DNA of 64,000 nucleotides from positions 1,116,001 through 1,180,000 of the forward strand of contig NZ_KE150486.1 of NCBI RefSeq assembly GCF_000411555.1, in the 5' to 3' direction. The position numbers and the translations under genes are program-made. Shown here in pieces: positions 33,903-43,579 of the stretch. The DNA comes from Atopobium sp. oral taxon 199 str. F0494. Lineage in GTDB: Bacteria > Actinomycetota > Coriobacteriia > Coriobacteriales > Atopobiaceae. The notes beneath the pieces are model-generated. The model searched no databases and was not told the DNA's origin. It saw only the letters and a program-made list of their open reading frames with translations. Each line of letters begins with the position of its first letter. Within the stretch, counting starts at the first letter, position 1.

Positions 33903-36170
33903 ATGAACATCCATGCTTTCACATCTTTCCTCATAGCGCCCTTGCGGCCGCAATGCGAGCCTGGTAAGCGCCGATATGCGATTCTTTTGTCGTGGATTCT
34001 TCCTCTTTTTATAGGAGGCCTGCTTGTATCACAGCTCTGTCTCCTTTGGACCCCGCGTCTGGTTCTTGCGGAGGAACCTGAAACTATTACTGTTACTGAA
34101 CGCAAAGATTATCCCGATGGCCTTCGCATTCCTCAGTGGAACGGATCAAATGGAGCCTTTCTATATTGCGGGGACGAACTCAACAAAAGAGGAGCGAACT
34201 ATGGAGATACGCTTACCGTAATGAATCCACGAGACTATCACGACCTGAGAACGGCAGACGGTTTACATAACGGCTCATATAGCGAGTATCAACTGAAAGC
34301 ACTTGACTACATTTTGTATCACGGAGCCCGGGGTGATAGGTCGGAATCTCCCGTATATGGCATTCCTGCTGATTGGCGAGCTCGTGAAGTAACTCAATTT
34401 GCCATCTGGGGTCTCTTGCGCGGAGATCCTCATCTCATAACAACGGTTCTCCCTGAACCGGGAATGTCTGTGGCCGCAGAAAGACTCTGTCGAGACGCTC
34501 TCGCATACGCGGATGCCGGCGGAGGTGGTCCGGAAGAGGGATCGGCAAAACTTCTCGTTCCTCCAGCTGGCCGGCAAGTCCTTCTCTTTATGACTACCAA
34601 AGCCGATGCCCCCAAGGGTCAGCTGAAACTCAAGAAGCGCTCTTCTCTGCCTCATACGCTTTTCCAGGAAAACGAGCTGTATTCATTGGAGAAAGCCGTC
34701 TATGGAATCTTTTCCGATAAAGACTGCTCCGCCAAGGTTTGCGAGATACTAACCGACAGCGCCGGAGAAACCAATGCGGTAGAGCTTCCGGAAGGAACGT
34801 ATTACATAAAGGAAATTACTCCTCCGGCAGGCCATGAACTGAATCTAAACGTCTCTACCATTACTGTCAGCAGCGGCGCTGTTTCTGAGGTCTGTTGTGA
34901 GGATATTCCGTACGGTCGTCATGGCCTCACTATCAAGAAAGAAGATGCAGAGCTGCAAAGCGGCTCCCAGGGAAACGCTTCGCTCAAAGGCGCGGAATTT
35001 ACCGTTTCATACTACGCAAACACCAACGGAACAACAGAAGGTGAGCCTCAAGCGTCTTGGGTTTTTTCAACTGACGAAAAGGGTGTGGCGGAATTTTCTG
35101 AAGCATCAAAGGTAGGTGGAGACGAGCTACCAACACGTGACGGCACATCCTGGCTCCCTCTGGGCACCTATACTATTCAGGAAACTAAGGCCCCTTCTGG
35201 CTATACGCTTCCAAGCAACCCTGTCGCTGTCTGCGTGCTTTCCCTTGACTCTGCAGTTCCAACGTGGAAACAACTAAGTGACGCCGGCATCGCTTCCGAT
35301 ATCAGCTCGCTCACGTTCAAAGATACCGTTAAACTCGGCGGCATTCATATAACCAAACAAGCGCACGACCCTCTTTACACTGATTTACATGCCCCTGAAG
35401 TCACTCAGACGCCTTCTCTTGCCGAAGCTGAAATCGCAGTTATCAACTCATCAAATCACGCTATTTTGTATCAAGGGATATGGATTGAGCCAAACACTGC
35501 GGTCACAACAATCACCACCAATGATGCTGGTTCCGCTCAGATTGACGGACTGCCTTTTGGGTCTTATACGCTTAAAGAGGTAAAGGCGCCGGATGGATTT
35601 GCCCTCAACACCGACTGGAATCCCACTGTTTCCGTGTCCGAAAATCAAGTCGTTGTAGAAGCTCCTGTGCTTGTTGACGCGCGACTCTGCATGTCCACCG
35701 AGCTAGCCACTCTCGACAACTCCCATGAGGCTGTAGACGAAAAGGATATTGAGCTTATAGATCACATCTCGTATGAAGGACTTACGCCGGGACAGGAGTA
35801 CAGAGCCAACGTCACCTTGTACCCAGCCGGACAAGACCCCTCTCCTGAAAACAAAGTGGCGTCCGCGCACCTTGATTTTACACCTGAGAAAGCCGAAGGA
35901 ACCGTTAACGTACCCATAACACTGTCCAACGATAGCCTTCCCGATGCTGTAACAGCTCATGATGAAATAGCACATAACGGAACAAAAGTTGCCTCTCACA
36001 CCGATAAACATTCAAAATCTCAGACCGTCCATATCGTTAAGCGAAAGAGCTCCAGCAAAAAGGAGACGCTTCCTCATACGGGAACTGAAAACTTTACGAT
36101 ACCCGTGCTTGCTCTTTCGGGAGCAGGACTTCTCCTCTTCGCTTTTGTCTCAGGAAGACGCCTTCGTTAA
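33903..36170 (+). CDS. Sortase-anchored thioester adhesin with SpaA-like and ester-bond domains
   Basis: 755 aa cell-surface protein. The signal peptide spans about 1-56 (hydrophobic LLSWILPLFIGGLLVSQLCL). An N-terminal thioester domain has Cys89 in FLYCGDE and Gln165 in VTQFAIWG, the TQxA motif whose Gln cross-links to Cys to form a reactive bond with host molecules. Two to three SpaA/Cna-B-like beta domains follow (about 240-335, 340-450, 478-585; e.g. LPLGTYTIQETKAPSGY and PFGSYTLKEVKAPDGF). A T-Q ester-bond-type domain spans about 595-705 (DHISYEGLTPGQEY). The sorting signal is LPHTG near 723, then a hydrophobic helix and RRLR. ATG 33903 was chosen for AAAGGAG and the signal peptide; the frame upstream is rejected. 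It is monocistronic. A pilus-tip or fibrillar adhesin role is inferred from the domains. Confidence 0.9.
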   Translation: MNIHAFTSFLIAPLRPQCEPGKRRYAILLSWILPLFIGGLLVSQLCLLWTPRLVLAEEPETITVTERKDYPDGLRIPQWNGSNGAFLYCGDELNKRGANYGDTLTVMNPRDYHDLRTADGLHNGSYSEYQLKALDYILYHGARGDRSESPVYGIPADWRAREVTQFAIWGLLRGDPHLITTVLPEPGMSVAAERLCRDALAYADAGGGGPEEGSAKLLVPPAGRQVLLFMTTKADAPKGQLKLKKRSSLPHTLFQENELYSLEKAVYGIFSDKDCSAKVCEILTDSAGETNAVELPEGTYYIKEITPPAGHELNLNVSTITVSSGAVSEVCCEDIPYGRHGLTIKKEDAELQSGSQGNASLKGAEFTVSYYANTNGTTEGEPQASWVFSTDEKGVAEFSEASKVGGDELPTRDGTSWLPLGTYTIQETKAPSGYTLPSNPVAVCVLSLDSAVPTWKQLSDAGIASDISSLTFKDTVKLGGIHITKQAHDPLYTDLHAPEVTQTPSLAEAEIAVINSSNHAILYQGIWIEPNTAVTTITTNDAGSAQIDGLPFGSYTLKEVKAPDGFALNTDWNPTVSVSENQVVVEAPVLVDARLCMSTELATLDNSHEAVDEKDIELIDHISYEGLTPGQEYRANVTLYPAGQDPSPENKVASAHLDFTPEKAEGTVNVPITLSNDSLPDAVTAHDEIAHNGTKVASHTDKHSKSQTVHIVKRKSSSKKETLPHTGTENFTIPVLALSGAGLLLFAFVSGRRLR

Positions 36171-36183
36171 GTATTTATACAAG

Positions 36184-36216
36184 GAGGCTGTGGCAAGACA
36201 GTCTTGCCACAGCCTC
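36184..36216. terminator. Long perfect hairpin between convergent genes
   Basis: A 16-bp inverted repeat (36184-36199 with 36201-36216) is separated by a single base, forming a stem of about 14 bp. There is no T-run on either side. It is placed between convergent adhesin and M28-like genes, so it may stop both transcripts or be an mRNA 3' stabiliser. Confidence 0.5.
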
Positions 36217-36250
36217 TACAGTCATTCGGTAGATAGAGATTCTCGCTTGC

Positions 36251-38215
36251 TTATGAGCGTCGGATAAGCTCTGTTACAAGAGCCGCCGTGTCGACACACT
36301 GCTCAGCATCGACATTTTCATACACATCCTCGGCAAGGCGACTAAGGGCGGGAAGTTTATTGTCGCCAAGGCCCATAAGCGTAACCGAACGAACGGAGTT
36401 TCTCATGGCCTGCGTACTGTCCGTTGAATCCCAATCGTAATCGGTTGTCTCGATATCTACATGCAAATCTTTTGCAGCAGTTGTAATCATGCGAATCATG
36501 CGTCGATCGGCACGGCGGGTATTTACCGAGCCTTCATTTTGAAGAATGCTCAGTTTGCCGGCGCCGATGCAATCAAGATTGATTAAAAACGCTCCGCGAA
36601 TATCCATCCTGTGCTTAGAAAGGAAGTTCTTCATGCCTGCATGATCAAGGTCAGAGGCTCCCAATGCCACGAACCAAATATCGTGAGAAACAAGCTTTTC
36701 ATCAGCCATAGCAAGAATCGCATCACGCAATTCTTCTTCGGTGGGCTCTGTTGCTGCGTCGGCGACATCGACCTCTGATTCAGTCGTCTCCTCTTTTACT
36801 TCGCTGTTGTTACGAAGGCCCTCGCGCGTAGCGGCGCCCCCCTTCCAATCATCCAGCGGATTGTTATCTTTGCGGTTAAAGAGTCTGAATGAACGGCGCT
36901 TTGCCTCAGGAGTCGGAGTTGAAGCTTCTTCGCTACGCGAGATGGTTTCGAACGGACTGTCCTTTTCCTCTAACACTTCATCTGGTTCTTGCGCAGAAGT
37001 GTAGTTTTCAGGCTCTGTCTCTTCCTTATCTATAAAGGGATCGACTTCTTCTCCAGAAGGATCGGGAAGATCAAACAGTGAGGCACGACGTGCGAAGCTA
37101 TTTTGTGTACGAGCCTGCGCATCAGCCTCCTCAACAGGAGGAGCTACTACCGTCGCATCATTGACATCGCCATTGAGGCCTTCAACACTTTGATGAACTT
37201 GTTGCATCGTAGCATCAACTTCATCTTCAACAGTCACTGCCGCGTTGTTCGTGTCTTCTGAACCACTGTCGTGCTCTTGGCCCACATGTAGTGACTCAGC
37301 GGCATTTTCAAGCTCGACTGTTTCATTTGCATCAAGAGACTGATCGCGTTCAACATACTCAATCTCACAGTCTTCAGGAAGAATATTGAGAGCGCTAAGA
37401 ACTTCTTCACCTCGACGTTTTCCCTGCGGCTTTGGCGGCGCTAAAAGAAGAGCGGGCGCCGCAGGCCGATGCGACTCAGGACGGCGGCCGGTTGGGCGAA
37501 CGTTTTCGAGAATACCAAGAAGAGCGGCAACAGAAGATTTGTTATCGTTGGCTCCAATGGTGCACGGAGAAAAGCGCTCTGCAATTCTCATAACAGCTAT
37601 AACTACGAGTGGAAGGGCGACAATGATACCAACAATCCAAAAAGCCATGCGCACGCCATCCGGGAGAAAACGAAACAACTGAACAAGGGCGCAAACCGCG
37701 ATGCCTAAGACACAGTACTTACAATACTTTTTAACTAAAAAGATATAGTTGGCAACAGGAGATTTATAGAGAGCATTTTCATGTGGAGAATCATAGTGCG
37801 CGACAATGACAATAGGACGATTGCCCTTGGCAACAAGCGCGCCGGTGGCCTCGTGCTTGGCAACAACATTTTGGCTACGCATGCGTGGACCAAGATTTGC
37901 AAGTACATCGTTACTGTTTATATGTTTCATCACAAAGAGCGCAGTCACGCCAAGTGTCAAAAGCACGCCGATAATAAATAAAGCTACGTTGCCGACTCCC
38001 GCAAGAATAATTCCGACAAACATTACAATCACAGAGCAAGCGGTTTCAATGCTACTGATTGAATGAACGTCGAACTCTTCAACGGAAGGCTCAAGGCCAT
38101 GCAGGCGCATCTCGTCAGCGATAAGCTGAGCAGCTTGAAATTCTTCCTGACTGCCTGCCGGAGCAATAGTGATTTGCTCGTCAAGATAGTCCACGTAGTC
38201 ATGTGTAATTGCCAT
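36251..38215 (-). CDS. M28-like peptidase-fold membrane protein with acidic insertion and altered active site
   Basis: 654 aa. The start at ATG 38215 follows AAAGGAA. An M28-like N-terminal part is followed by paired membrane helices (about 57-95) and VIVAHYDSPHEN with H140 and D142 as metal-type ligands. Two more helices (about 165-208) and GANDNKSSVAALLG (D224) come next. A low-complexity acidic insertion of about 260 residues (about 250-510) leads into the rest of the fold: IWFVALGASDLDHAG (517-527), INLDCIG (D548) and a terminal DWDSTDS segment. Where M28 enzymes normally have the catalytic Glu-Glu pair, this protein reads S521-D522, and the final His ligand is not evident. It may therefore be non-peptidolytic or divergent. 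It is convergent with the adhesin gene. The fold call is moderate, the activity uncertain. Confidence 0.7.
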   Translation of the reverse strand: MAITHDYVDYLDEQITIAPAGSQEEFQAAQLIADEMRLHGLEPSVEEFDVHSISSIETACSVIVMFVGIILAGVGNVALFIIGVLLTLGVTALFVMKHINSNDVLANLGPRMRSQNVVAKHEATGALVAKGNRPIVIVAHYDSPHENALYKSPVANYIFLVKKYCKYCVLGIAVCALVQLFRFLPDGVRMAFWIVGIIVALPLVVIAVMRIAERFSPCTIGANDNKSSVAALLGILENVRPTGRRPESHRPAAPALLLAPPKPQGKRRGEEVLSALNILPEDCEIEYVERDQSLDANETVELENAAESLHVGQEHDSGSEDTNNAAVTVEDEVDATMQQVHQSVEGLNGDVNDATVVAPPVEEADAQARTQNSFARRASLFDLPDPSGEEVDPFIDKEETEPENYTSAQEPDEVLEEKDSPFETISRSEEASTPTPEAKRRSFRLFNRKDNNPLDDWKGGAATREGLRNNSEVKEETTESEVDVADAATEPTEEELRDAILAMADEKLVSHDIWFVALGASDLDHAGMKNFLSKHRMDIRGAFLINLDCIGAGKLSILQNEGSVNTRRADRRMIRMITTAAKDLHVDIETTDYDWDSTDSTQAMRNSVRSVTLMGLGDNKLPALSRLAEDVYENVDAEQCVDTAALVTELIRRS

Positions 38216-38411
38216 ACTGCGTTCCTTTGCGGGCTTCAATCTACCAGAAACATACATGGTTAGTATACTTCTTATAAAAAAGAGAAGAGCTCACAGTTAC
38301 TTGCAGCATAAAAAATTGGCAGAATATATTTTGGATGTCAAGGCATACTGCAAAGGAACTTTTTACAGAGTGCTGACTTGTTGTATGCCGAACGCTCGGA
38401 AAGGACACACG

Positions 38412-39407
38412 GTGCCGCTCACAAACAGTTTTACCATATCCGCAGATGAAAGCGGCGCGAGAGAGCTTGTGTCCTTTATTCTCTTTCTCTTTGAAGCTCA
38501 AAAACCGGTTTTGTTGAGCACGCTCAAAGATGTCTTTTGCGCTGAAAAGTCTCCTGACGCGGCACGAAAAACACTCAGTCGCCTGTGTAAACGAGCGTCT
38601 GCCCTTGGTGTTAGCATCAAAAAAACAGGAAATTCCACACAAACTGCTCTAGTGATTGACACTGCATCGCTCTACTCCCTTGATGATTTACCTCCTGAAG
38701 AGCTTCTTTTGGGAACGATAAGAACCTGCGAAGCGCTTCTCGATACAAACGCTCTCCCCTATCAAAACGACCTTCGAATCGCTCTGGCAAAACTCGATCC
38801 AAATTTTGCCGGCACCGAAATAAATGAAGGCCCCAAATCCCCGTGTCCCTCTGAGAAATCGAGAATTTTCGAAGTTTTTCTTGACGCTCTTGAGAAACAC
38901 TATGCAATCAACGCTTGGTATACCGACCCAGCCTTCTCCACAACCAATCGACTTCTTGCTCCTCTGGGGTATTTTTTCGCCAACGACAGCAAATACATCG
39001 TGGCTATGACACTTGATGAGGCCGGCGGTACTATCTCACAGCCAAAAACGTTTCGCGTTGATCGGTTTGATCGCGCCCAAGCGCGCAAAGACGTTTCCTT
39101 TACCGTTCCTGATACCTTTGACATCCGAGACTTCTATCTTCTGCCCTTTGAGTTTGGCCCCGATAAACCCTTTACGATCACCGTTAAACTTTTAGACAAC
39201 TTCCCTCCCGCCTTGCGCCAACGCTTCATGCGGCGAGCGTCTGAGGGCCGCGAAACAAACACCTGGACTATCTCCGTCCGTGACCAGCTGAAAGCTATTT
39301 CTTGGTGCATTGCCAACAACGTTCTTCCTAAAGCGCCGCAGGACTTCGTTGCCCTTTGGAAAGAGTCGCTCGCAAGGGGTGTGAGTTTATATGGCAACGA
39401 ACAATAA
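38412..39407 (+). CDS. WYL-domain transcriptional regulator (PafB-like)
   Basis: 331 aa from GTG 38412, which follows AAAGGA; in-frame upstream codons lack a binding site. The N-terminal winged-helix-like region (about 10-80: ARELVSFILFLFEAQKPVLL, then PDAARKTLSRLCKRASALGV) is followed by a WYL domain (about 150-250: YAINAWYTDP, then RLLAPLGYFFANDSKYIVAM) and a C-terminal domain. Paired WYL proteins PafB and PafC regulate DNA-damage genes in actinobacteria. Here the pair is encoded by overlapping genes (17 bp), next to a DnaQ-DinG helicase gene. A PafBC-like role is inferred, and ligand and targets are unknown. Confidence 0.8.
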   Translation: MPLTNSFTISADESGARELVSFILFLFEAQKPVLLSTLKDVFCAEKSPDAARKTLSRLCKRASALGVSIKKTGNSTQTALVIDTASLYSLDDLPPEELLLGTIRTCEALLDTNALPYQNDLRIALAKLDPNFAGTEINEGPKSPCPSEKSRIFEVFLDALEKHYAINAWYTDPAFSTTNRLLAPLGYFFANDSKYIVAMTLDEAGGTISQPKTFRVDRFDRAQARKDVSFTVPDTFDIRDFYLLPFEFGPDKPFTITVKLLDNFPPALRQRFMRRASEGRETNTWTISVRDQLKAISWCIANNVLPKAPQDFVALWKESLARGVSLYGNEQ

Positions 39408-40359
39408 CTCAGGCCGCGATGGCCAGGTGCAAACCGCCCGTAAACTTTTGGTCCTCCTCGAGGCTCTAAGCGTTGAGGGAGCATATGTAAGTAGAGCGGA
39501 AGTTGAACGCAGGCTCAGTATCACCTCTGACGAGGCCAAGTGTCTTATGTACCTGCTTCTTTCACTAGACCGGGGCGACCGCCGTCCGCTGCCGCTTACC
39601 TCAGACGATAACCTCTCATATCTGGTAGCGCAGGGGCCACTTTCCCCTTCTCTTTTTGAACGCCGCCCAGCGCTAACGCATACTGAAGCAACCGCTCTTG
39701 CAGGAGCTCTTTTTGCCCTTAAGACTCCCGATAACAGTCCCCTTCAGAAACTCCTTGCTTCCCCTGTCGTGTCCAGCGGCGATTTGCATCCTTTTATTAA
39801 GCAGATTGTTCAAGAGAAAGTATCCACCGAAGAACAAGAAAATCTGCTTGTCTGTTCAAACGCGCTCGCTGGTCAGCGCAATCTTCGATTTACATACTTC
39901 CCAGCGGAAAAAAGCCTTGCACAGGAAGCATCAACTCCGCAGAAACGCTTCGTTGCGCCTTTGTATATCGCCTGTGACACGACAGGCTGGAAGCTGGACG
40001 CCTTTGATTTTGATAAGCAACAGCAGCGCACGTTTTTCATGCGTGGAATGCGTGAGGTAGAAACTATTCCTGCAACTTTTAACGAAATGAAGCGCGCAAA
40101 ATCAACTTCCTCAGCCGCTGAACAGTCTATGGTTACTCTCTTTTTCAATGACGAGAAGTACCTCTCTCTGTTTGACTGGAAGGATCTTTCCGTTATCGAA
40201 AACAATCTTCCCGGAGGCGTTATCAAGGCCACCATTCCCTTTTTCAAAACCGAATGGTTACCCAGGCATATACTGGCTTGCGATGGTCATGTGTGGACGG
40301 ACGACCCCGAATTGATTCACATTCTCAAAGACTTTGTCAGAAAGCGTCTTGACACTTAA
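39391..40359 (+). CDS. WYL-domain transcriptional regulator (PafC-like)
   Basis: 322 aa, start ATG 39391 inside the end of the previous gene, preceded by AAGGGGTGTGAG. The N-terminal helix-turn-helix region (ARKLLVLLEALSVEGAYVSR, then EVERRLSITSDEAKCLMYLL) is followed by a linker and a WYL-like domain near 165-225 (RNLRFTYFPAEKS, then VAPLYIACDTTGWKLDAFD), and a C-terminal WCX-like domain. It forms a same-strand overlapping pair with the upstream WYL gene, as pafB-pafC do. Convergent with the DinG-family gene. No proteasome or pup genes are in the window. Confidence 0.8.
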   Translation: MATNNNSGRDGQVQTARKLLVLLEALSVEGAYVSRAEVERRLSITSDEAKCLMYLLLSLDRGDRRPLPLTSDDNLSYLVAQGPLSPSLFERRPALTHTEATALAGALFALKTPDNSPLQKLLASPVVSSGDLHPFIKQIVQEKVSTEEQENLLVCSNALAGQRNLRFTYFPAEKSLAQEASTPQKRFVAPLYIACDTTGWKLDAFDFDKQQQRTFFMRGMREVETIPATFNEMKRAKSTSSAAEQSMVTLFFNDEKYLSLFDWKDLSVIENNLPGGVIKATIPFFKTEWLPRHILACDGHVWTDDPELIHILKDFVRKRLDT

Positions 40360-40410
40360 CCAGCAGGCCGATCAAACAAAACCTCAAAAACCTCTATTAC
40401 CAAGCCGCCT

Positions 40411-43400
40411 TTAAGCGTCATGTTCTTCTCGCCAGCTCTGTATAAAGGCCTCGACTTCATGGAGCGTAAGGACGTTTGCCTGCTGTTTTGGAAGAGAAGA
40501 TAAAAACTGTTTCCCATAGCGCTTGGAGATAACGCGGGAATCGGCCAGAACCAGGATCCCCTTGTCGGAGCCGCTTCGAATAAGCCTTCCCGCAGCCTGC
40601 TTGGTAGCAATGACAGCCTCCGGGAGCGAATAGCGCCACCAGGCCTTTTCTTCGCGGCGCTCCCGTTCCTTCGCAAGAGGATCATAGGGACTGGCAAAGG
40701 GAAGACGAGGAATAACCACGCATCGAAGTGTATCGCCGGACGCGTCAAAGCCTTCCCAAAACGACTTAAGCGCAAAGAGCGATAGCGCGGTGTCGGCTAA
40801 AAACTGCTTGCGAAGACGGTGAGGTGAGGTGGAGCGTTCCTGACATGTAAGCCGCAATCCCTGCTTCGAAAGACGCGCCTCAAGCTTTCTATAGAGACAT
40901 TCCATATCTCGCCGATTAGTGAAAAGCGTAAGGACAGAACCTCCCATACTGACATGAACATCAAAAAGCAGGTCCTCAAGCTTTTGCAGGTATGTGGGGT
41001 CATTTGGCACGGGCATATCTTCGGGAACGATAACGGCCATGTTAGTTTCGAAGTCAAAGCTCGAATCAAGCTGCTTGCTTTGATAGGAGAACTTCCCGCA
41101 ATCAAGGCCAACCGCGGTGGCAAAATAATCAAAGCTATGAGAAACAGCAATGGTCGCCGATGTAAATACGACGGAATGCATATCGGGAAGCCAGTTGCGC
41201 GCAAGCTCCTTTCCTATATCGATTTTCTCAGCGAGAAGCATTTCCTGTCCGATACCGGATTTTGCCCGAGAGAGCTGCGCTGAATAAACGTAGCTATCAT
41301 CCCTGCCCGAACAGATAAGACGAATTCCTTCATAGTATTCAAAAAGAAATGCTGTTGACTCGCCAAGGTTGCTTGCAAGCCTGGCGTCAACCGGCTTGAG
41401 CGCTTCTTCTGTCTCAGTAATCGCTTTTATCGCTGGCTCAAGCACTTCGGCGCAATGCTGTCCTGCCTCGGCGACTTCTTGCCAAACATCACTCTTTCTG
41501 ACTTCATCACTAATCCAAAGTGCTATGGCGTTATAGCCGCCATCATTTTTTGCAAGCGAAACAAGGTCATGCACAGTCGCAAAAAAGTCCGCGCTGGCAA
41601 CCATGGCGCGGTTCGTTGTGCTTGCAACTTTCAGTAGCATACGCTCAAGCAGCAACGCGCCTTCGAGCTTTGCCGAAGCGTTAATGATTGACGACAGCAC
41701 TCCCGTGCGTGTTGAACCGAGAACTTCAAAACCGGCGCTTATCTTATCTCCTTGCAGCTCAACTGCCCACTGACGCCGAGCCTCAGCATCAAAACTATGT
41801 GCCTCATCTATTACCCAATGCCTGATAGGAGGCAAAATCTTTCCTCCCAGGGCAACATTTCTGAGTAAAAGCGAGTGGTTTGTGACCACGACATCCGACT
41901 CCGCGGCGCGCCTGCGCGCGCCGTGCACAAGACATTCGTGTGGAAAATAAGGGCACTGGCTGCGGAGACATTCTCGCGAAGTCGTTGTGACAAATTGCCT
42001 GGGCACATAGCGCCAACGGATTCCAAGCGCATCCAAGTCCCCATCAACCGACTGGCATGAAAACGCATACGACACCGCCAGCGCGGTAAGCATATCTTCG
42101 GCAATAGAATTTTTGGAGCGGCTCTCCTTCTTAAAAAGGCCAAGTGGCAAATCTTCCACAACAGCCCTATCCATCCTGTGAAGACAGGGATAGTGCTCAT
42201 ATCCTTTGAGGCTTGTAAATGTAATGCCTCCGGAAATTGCCTGGCTGAGTTTTGGGAGCTCTTGTGACATAAGCTGATCTGTCAGGGCATTTGTTTTTGT
42301 CGCAATGCCAACAGTAACCTTGTTCTTTTTCGCAAACAGCACCTCAGGAAGCAGATAGGCGATCGATTTTCCAACGCCCGTACCTGCTTCAATAGCACGG
42401 TGAGACGATGTCGCAAGCGCTTTTCGCACTTCAAGCGACAGGGCGACTTGTTCCGGACGAATCTCATACTTTTCATACATCTGGGAAATCATTCCGTGCG
42501 CGCTAAAAGCCTGCTCAATCTCTTGAGCAGAGGGAGCTACGGCGGGAGCGTCTTTCTCCTCAATGTCAATTCGAGGCTTTCCTCTTCCCTCAGCCACAAG
42601 CGCCGCGCGAACGCTTTTCATCGAAAACGGCTGCGGAGACGTCTGCGCGGTGCCTTCCGCAAGAGTCGACGCTTCATCGGCGGCCAATTCATGCGCCTGC
42701 AAATCAAGATCAGTATTGTGACCCTGGTCCAGGCTGTAATCCTGGTCCAGGTTGCAAGCCTGATTCTGGCCTGGATTTTGATTCATTCGTTGCTGTAGGG
42801 TGGCGATGTGTGAAAAGATTGGCCGGTATACCCAATCAACATCGTCATGCATCGCGGCAAACATCTCGAGAAGACCCTGTGGAAGATTGCATAGTCCCAA
42901 AAGGATAATGCGCCACATTCCGATGAGCGCATCCACGTCATCACTTGCGCGATGCGTAACAGGCAGGGCGCCAAACGCCTCGGCCATCCTTGAGAGTTTA
43001 TGCGACGCTAGCCGCGGAAGCGCTATACGCGAAAGCGAGAGTGTATCAATCCATGTGTCGGAAACCTCACGCCCGCCGGGCACTCTTTCAATAAAGGTAC
43101 GGTCAAATGTGGCGTTATGAGCAAGTACGGGCAAACCGCCTACAAAGTCCGCAAGCGCAGCGACCGCCTCCTGGGGGCTCGGGGCGCCCTGAACATCACT
43201 GTCATCAATATGTGTGAGTCGCGTAATCTCAGCGGGAACAGGCATCTTCGGGTCGACAAATGTCTCAAAGCGCTCAAGTACTTTTCTGCCGGAAATCTTT
43301 GCTGCTGAAATCTCAATCAAAGCGCAGGTTTTAAAAGAGAGTCCCGTAGTTTCGGTATCAAGCACCACTATGTCTTGTTCAAGCAAGTCAAAATCAGCAT

Positions 43401-43518
43401 GTTTCGCCTGCTCTTCCAGGGCAAGGTACGAGGCCTGAACAGCCTCGGGCGTATCCGGAAGAAGAAGCTTCTGCAGTTTTTCTTGAGCGTTTATTTGCTC
43501 TGATGGCGCCTCTGACAT
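40411..43518 (-). CDS. DinG-family helicase fused to DnaQ-like exonuclease
   Basis: 1035 aa from ATG 43518, behind AAGGA. The N-terminal DEDDh 3'-5' exonuclease domain (about 50-215) has VVLDTETTGL, VLAHNATFDRTF and HRASDDVDAL. A low-complexity Gln/Asp/Asn linker (about 255-290) follows. An XPD/DinG superfamily 2 helicase comes next: Walker A region EAGTGVGKSIAYLL, iron-sulphur-type cysteines (YPCLHR, then CLRSQCPYFPHEC), VIDEAHSFD (DEAH box), VFTSATIA and the C-terminal QAAGRLIRSGSDKG. This fusion is known in Gram-positives as an exonuclease-helicase. It acts on recombination, repair or R-loop substrates by family inference. Convergent with the WYL pair, which may regulate DNA-damage genes. 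Confidence 0.92.
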   Translation of the reverse strand: MSEAPSEQINAQEKLQKLLLPDTPEAVQASYLALEEQAKHADFDLLEQDIVVLDTETTGLSFKTCALIEISAAKISGRKVLERFETFVDPKMPVPAEITRLTHIDDSDVQGAPSPQEAVAALADFVGGLPVLAHNATFDRTFIERVPGGREVSDTWIDTLSLSRIALPRLASHKLSRMAEAFGALPVTHRASDDVDALIGMWRIILLGLCNLPQGLLEMFAAMHDDVDWVYRPIFSHIATLQQRMNQNPGQNQACNLDQDYSLDQGHNTDLDLQAHELAADEASTLAEGTAQTSPQPFSMKSVRAALVAEGRGKPRIDIEEKDAPAVAPSAQEIEQAFSAHGMISQMYEKYEIRPEQVALSLEVRKALATSSHRAIEAGTGVGKSIAYLLPEVLFAKKNKVTVGIATKTNALTDQLMSQELPKLSQAISGGITFTSLKGYEHYPCLHRMDRAVVEDLPLGLFKKESRSKNSIAEDMLTALAVSYAFSCQSVDGDLDALGIRWRYVPRQFVTTTSRECLRSQCPYFPHECLVHGARRRAAESDVVVTNHSLLLRNVALGGKILPPIRHWVIDEAHSFDAEARRQWAVELQGDKISAGFEVLGSTRTGVLSSIINASAKLEGALLLERMLLKVASTTNRAMVASADFFATVHDLVSLAKNDGGYNAIALWISDEVRKSDVWQEVAEAGQHCAEVLEPAIKAITETEEALKPVDARLASNLGESTAFLFEYYEGIRLICSGRDDSYVYSAQLSRAKSGIGQEMLLAEKIDIGKELARNWLPDMHSVVFTSATIAVSHSFDYFATAVGLDCGKFSYQSKQLDSSFDFETNMAVIVPEDMPVPNDPTYLQKLEDLLFDVHVSMGGSVLTLFTNRRDMECLYRKLEARLSKQGLRLTCQERSTSPHRLRKQFLADTALSLFALKSFWEGFDASGDTLRCVVIPRLPFASPYDPLAKERERREEKAWWRYSLPEAVIATKQAAGRLIRSGSDKGILVLADSRVISKRYGKQFLSSLPKQQANVLTLHEVEAFIQSWREEHDA

Positions 43519-43579
43519 ACCGTCCTTCTCGCTACACAATCCTTACAAACCTGCTTGCGCGCCTCTGCCGTGAACAGGC

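Noticed and set aside
42700-42790. Short tandem-like repeat (CCTGGTCCAG-type) in the DinG gene
   Set aside because: It is the low-complexity Gln/Asp/Asn linker of the protein, in frame, not a separate element or CRISPR.
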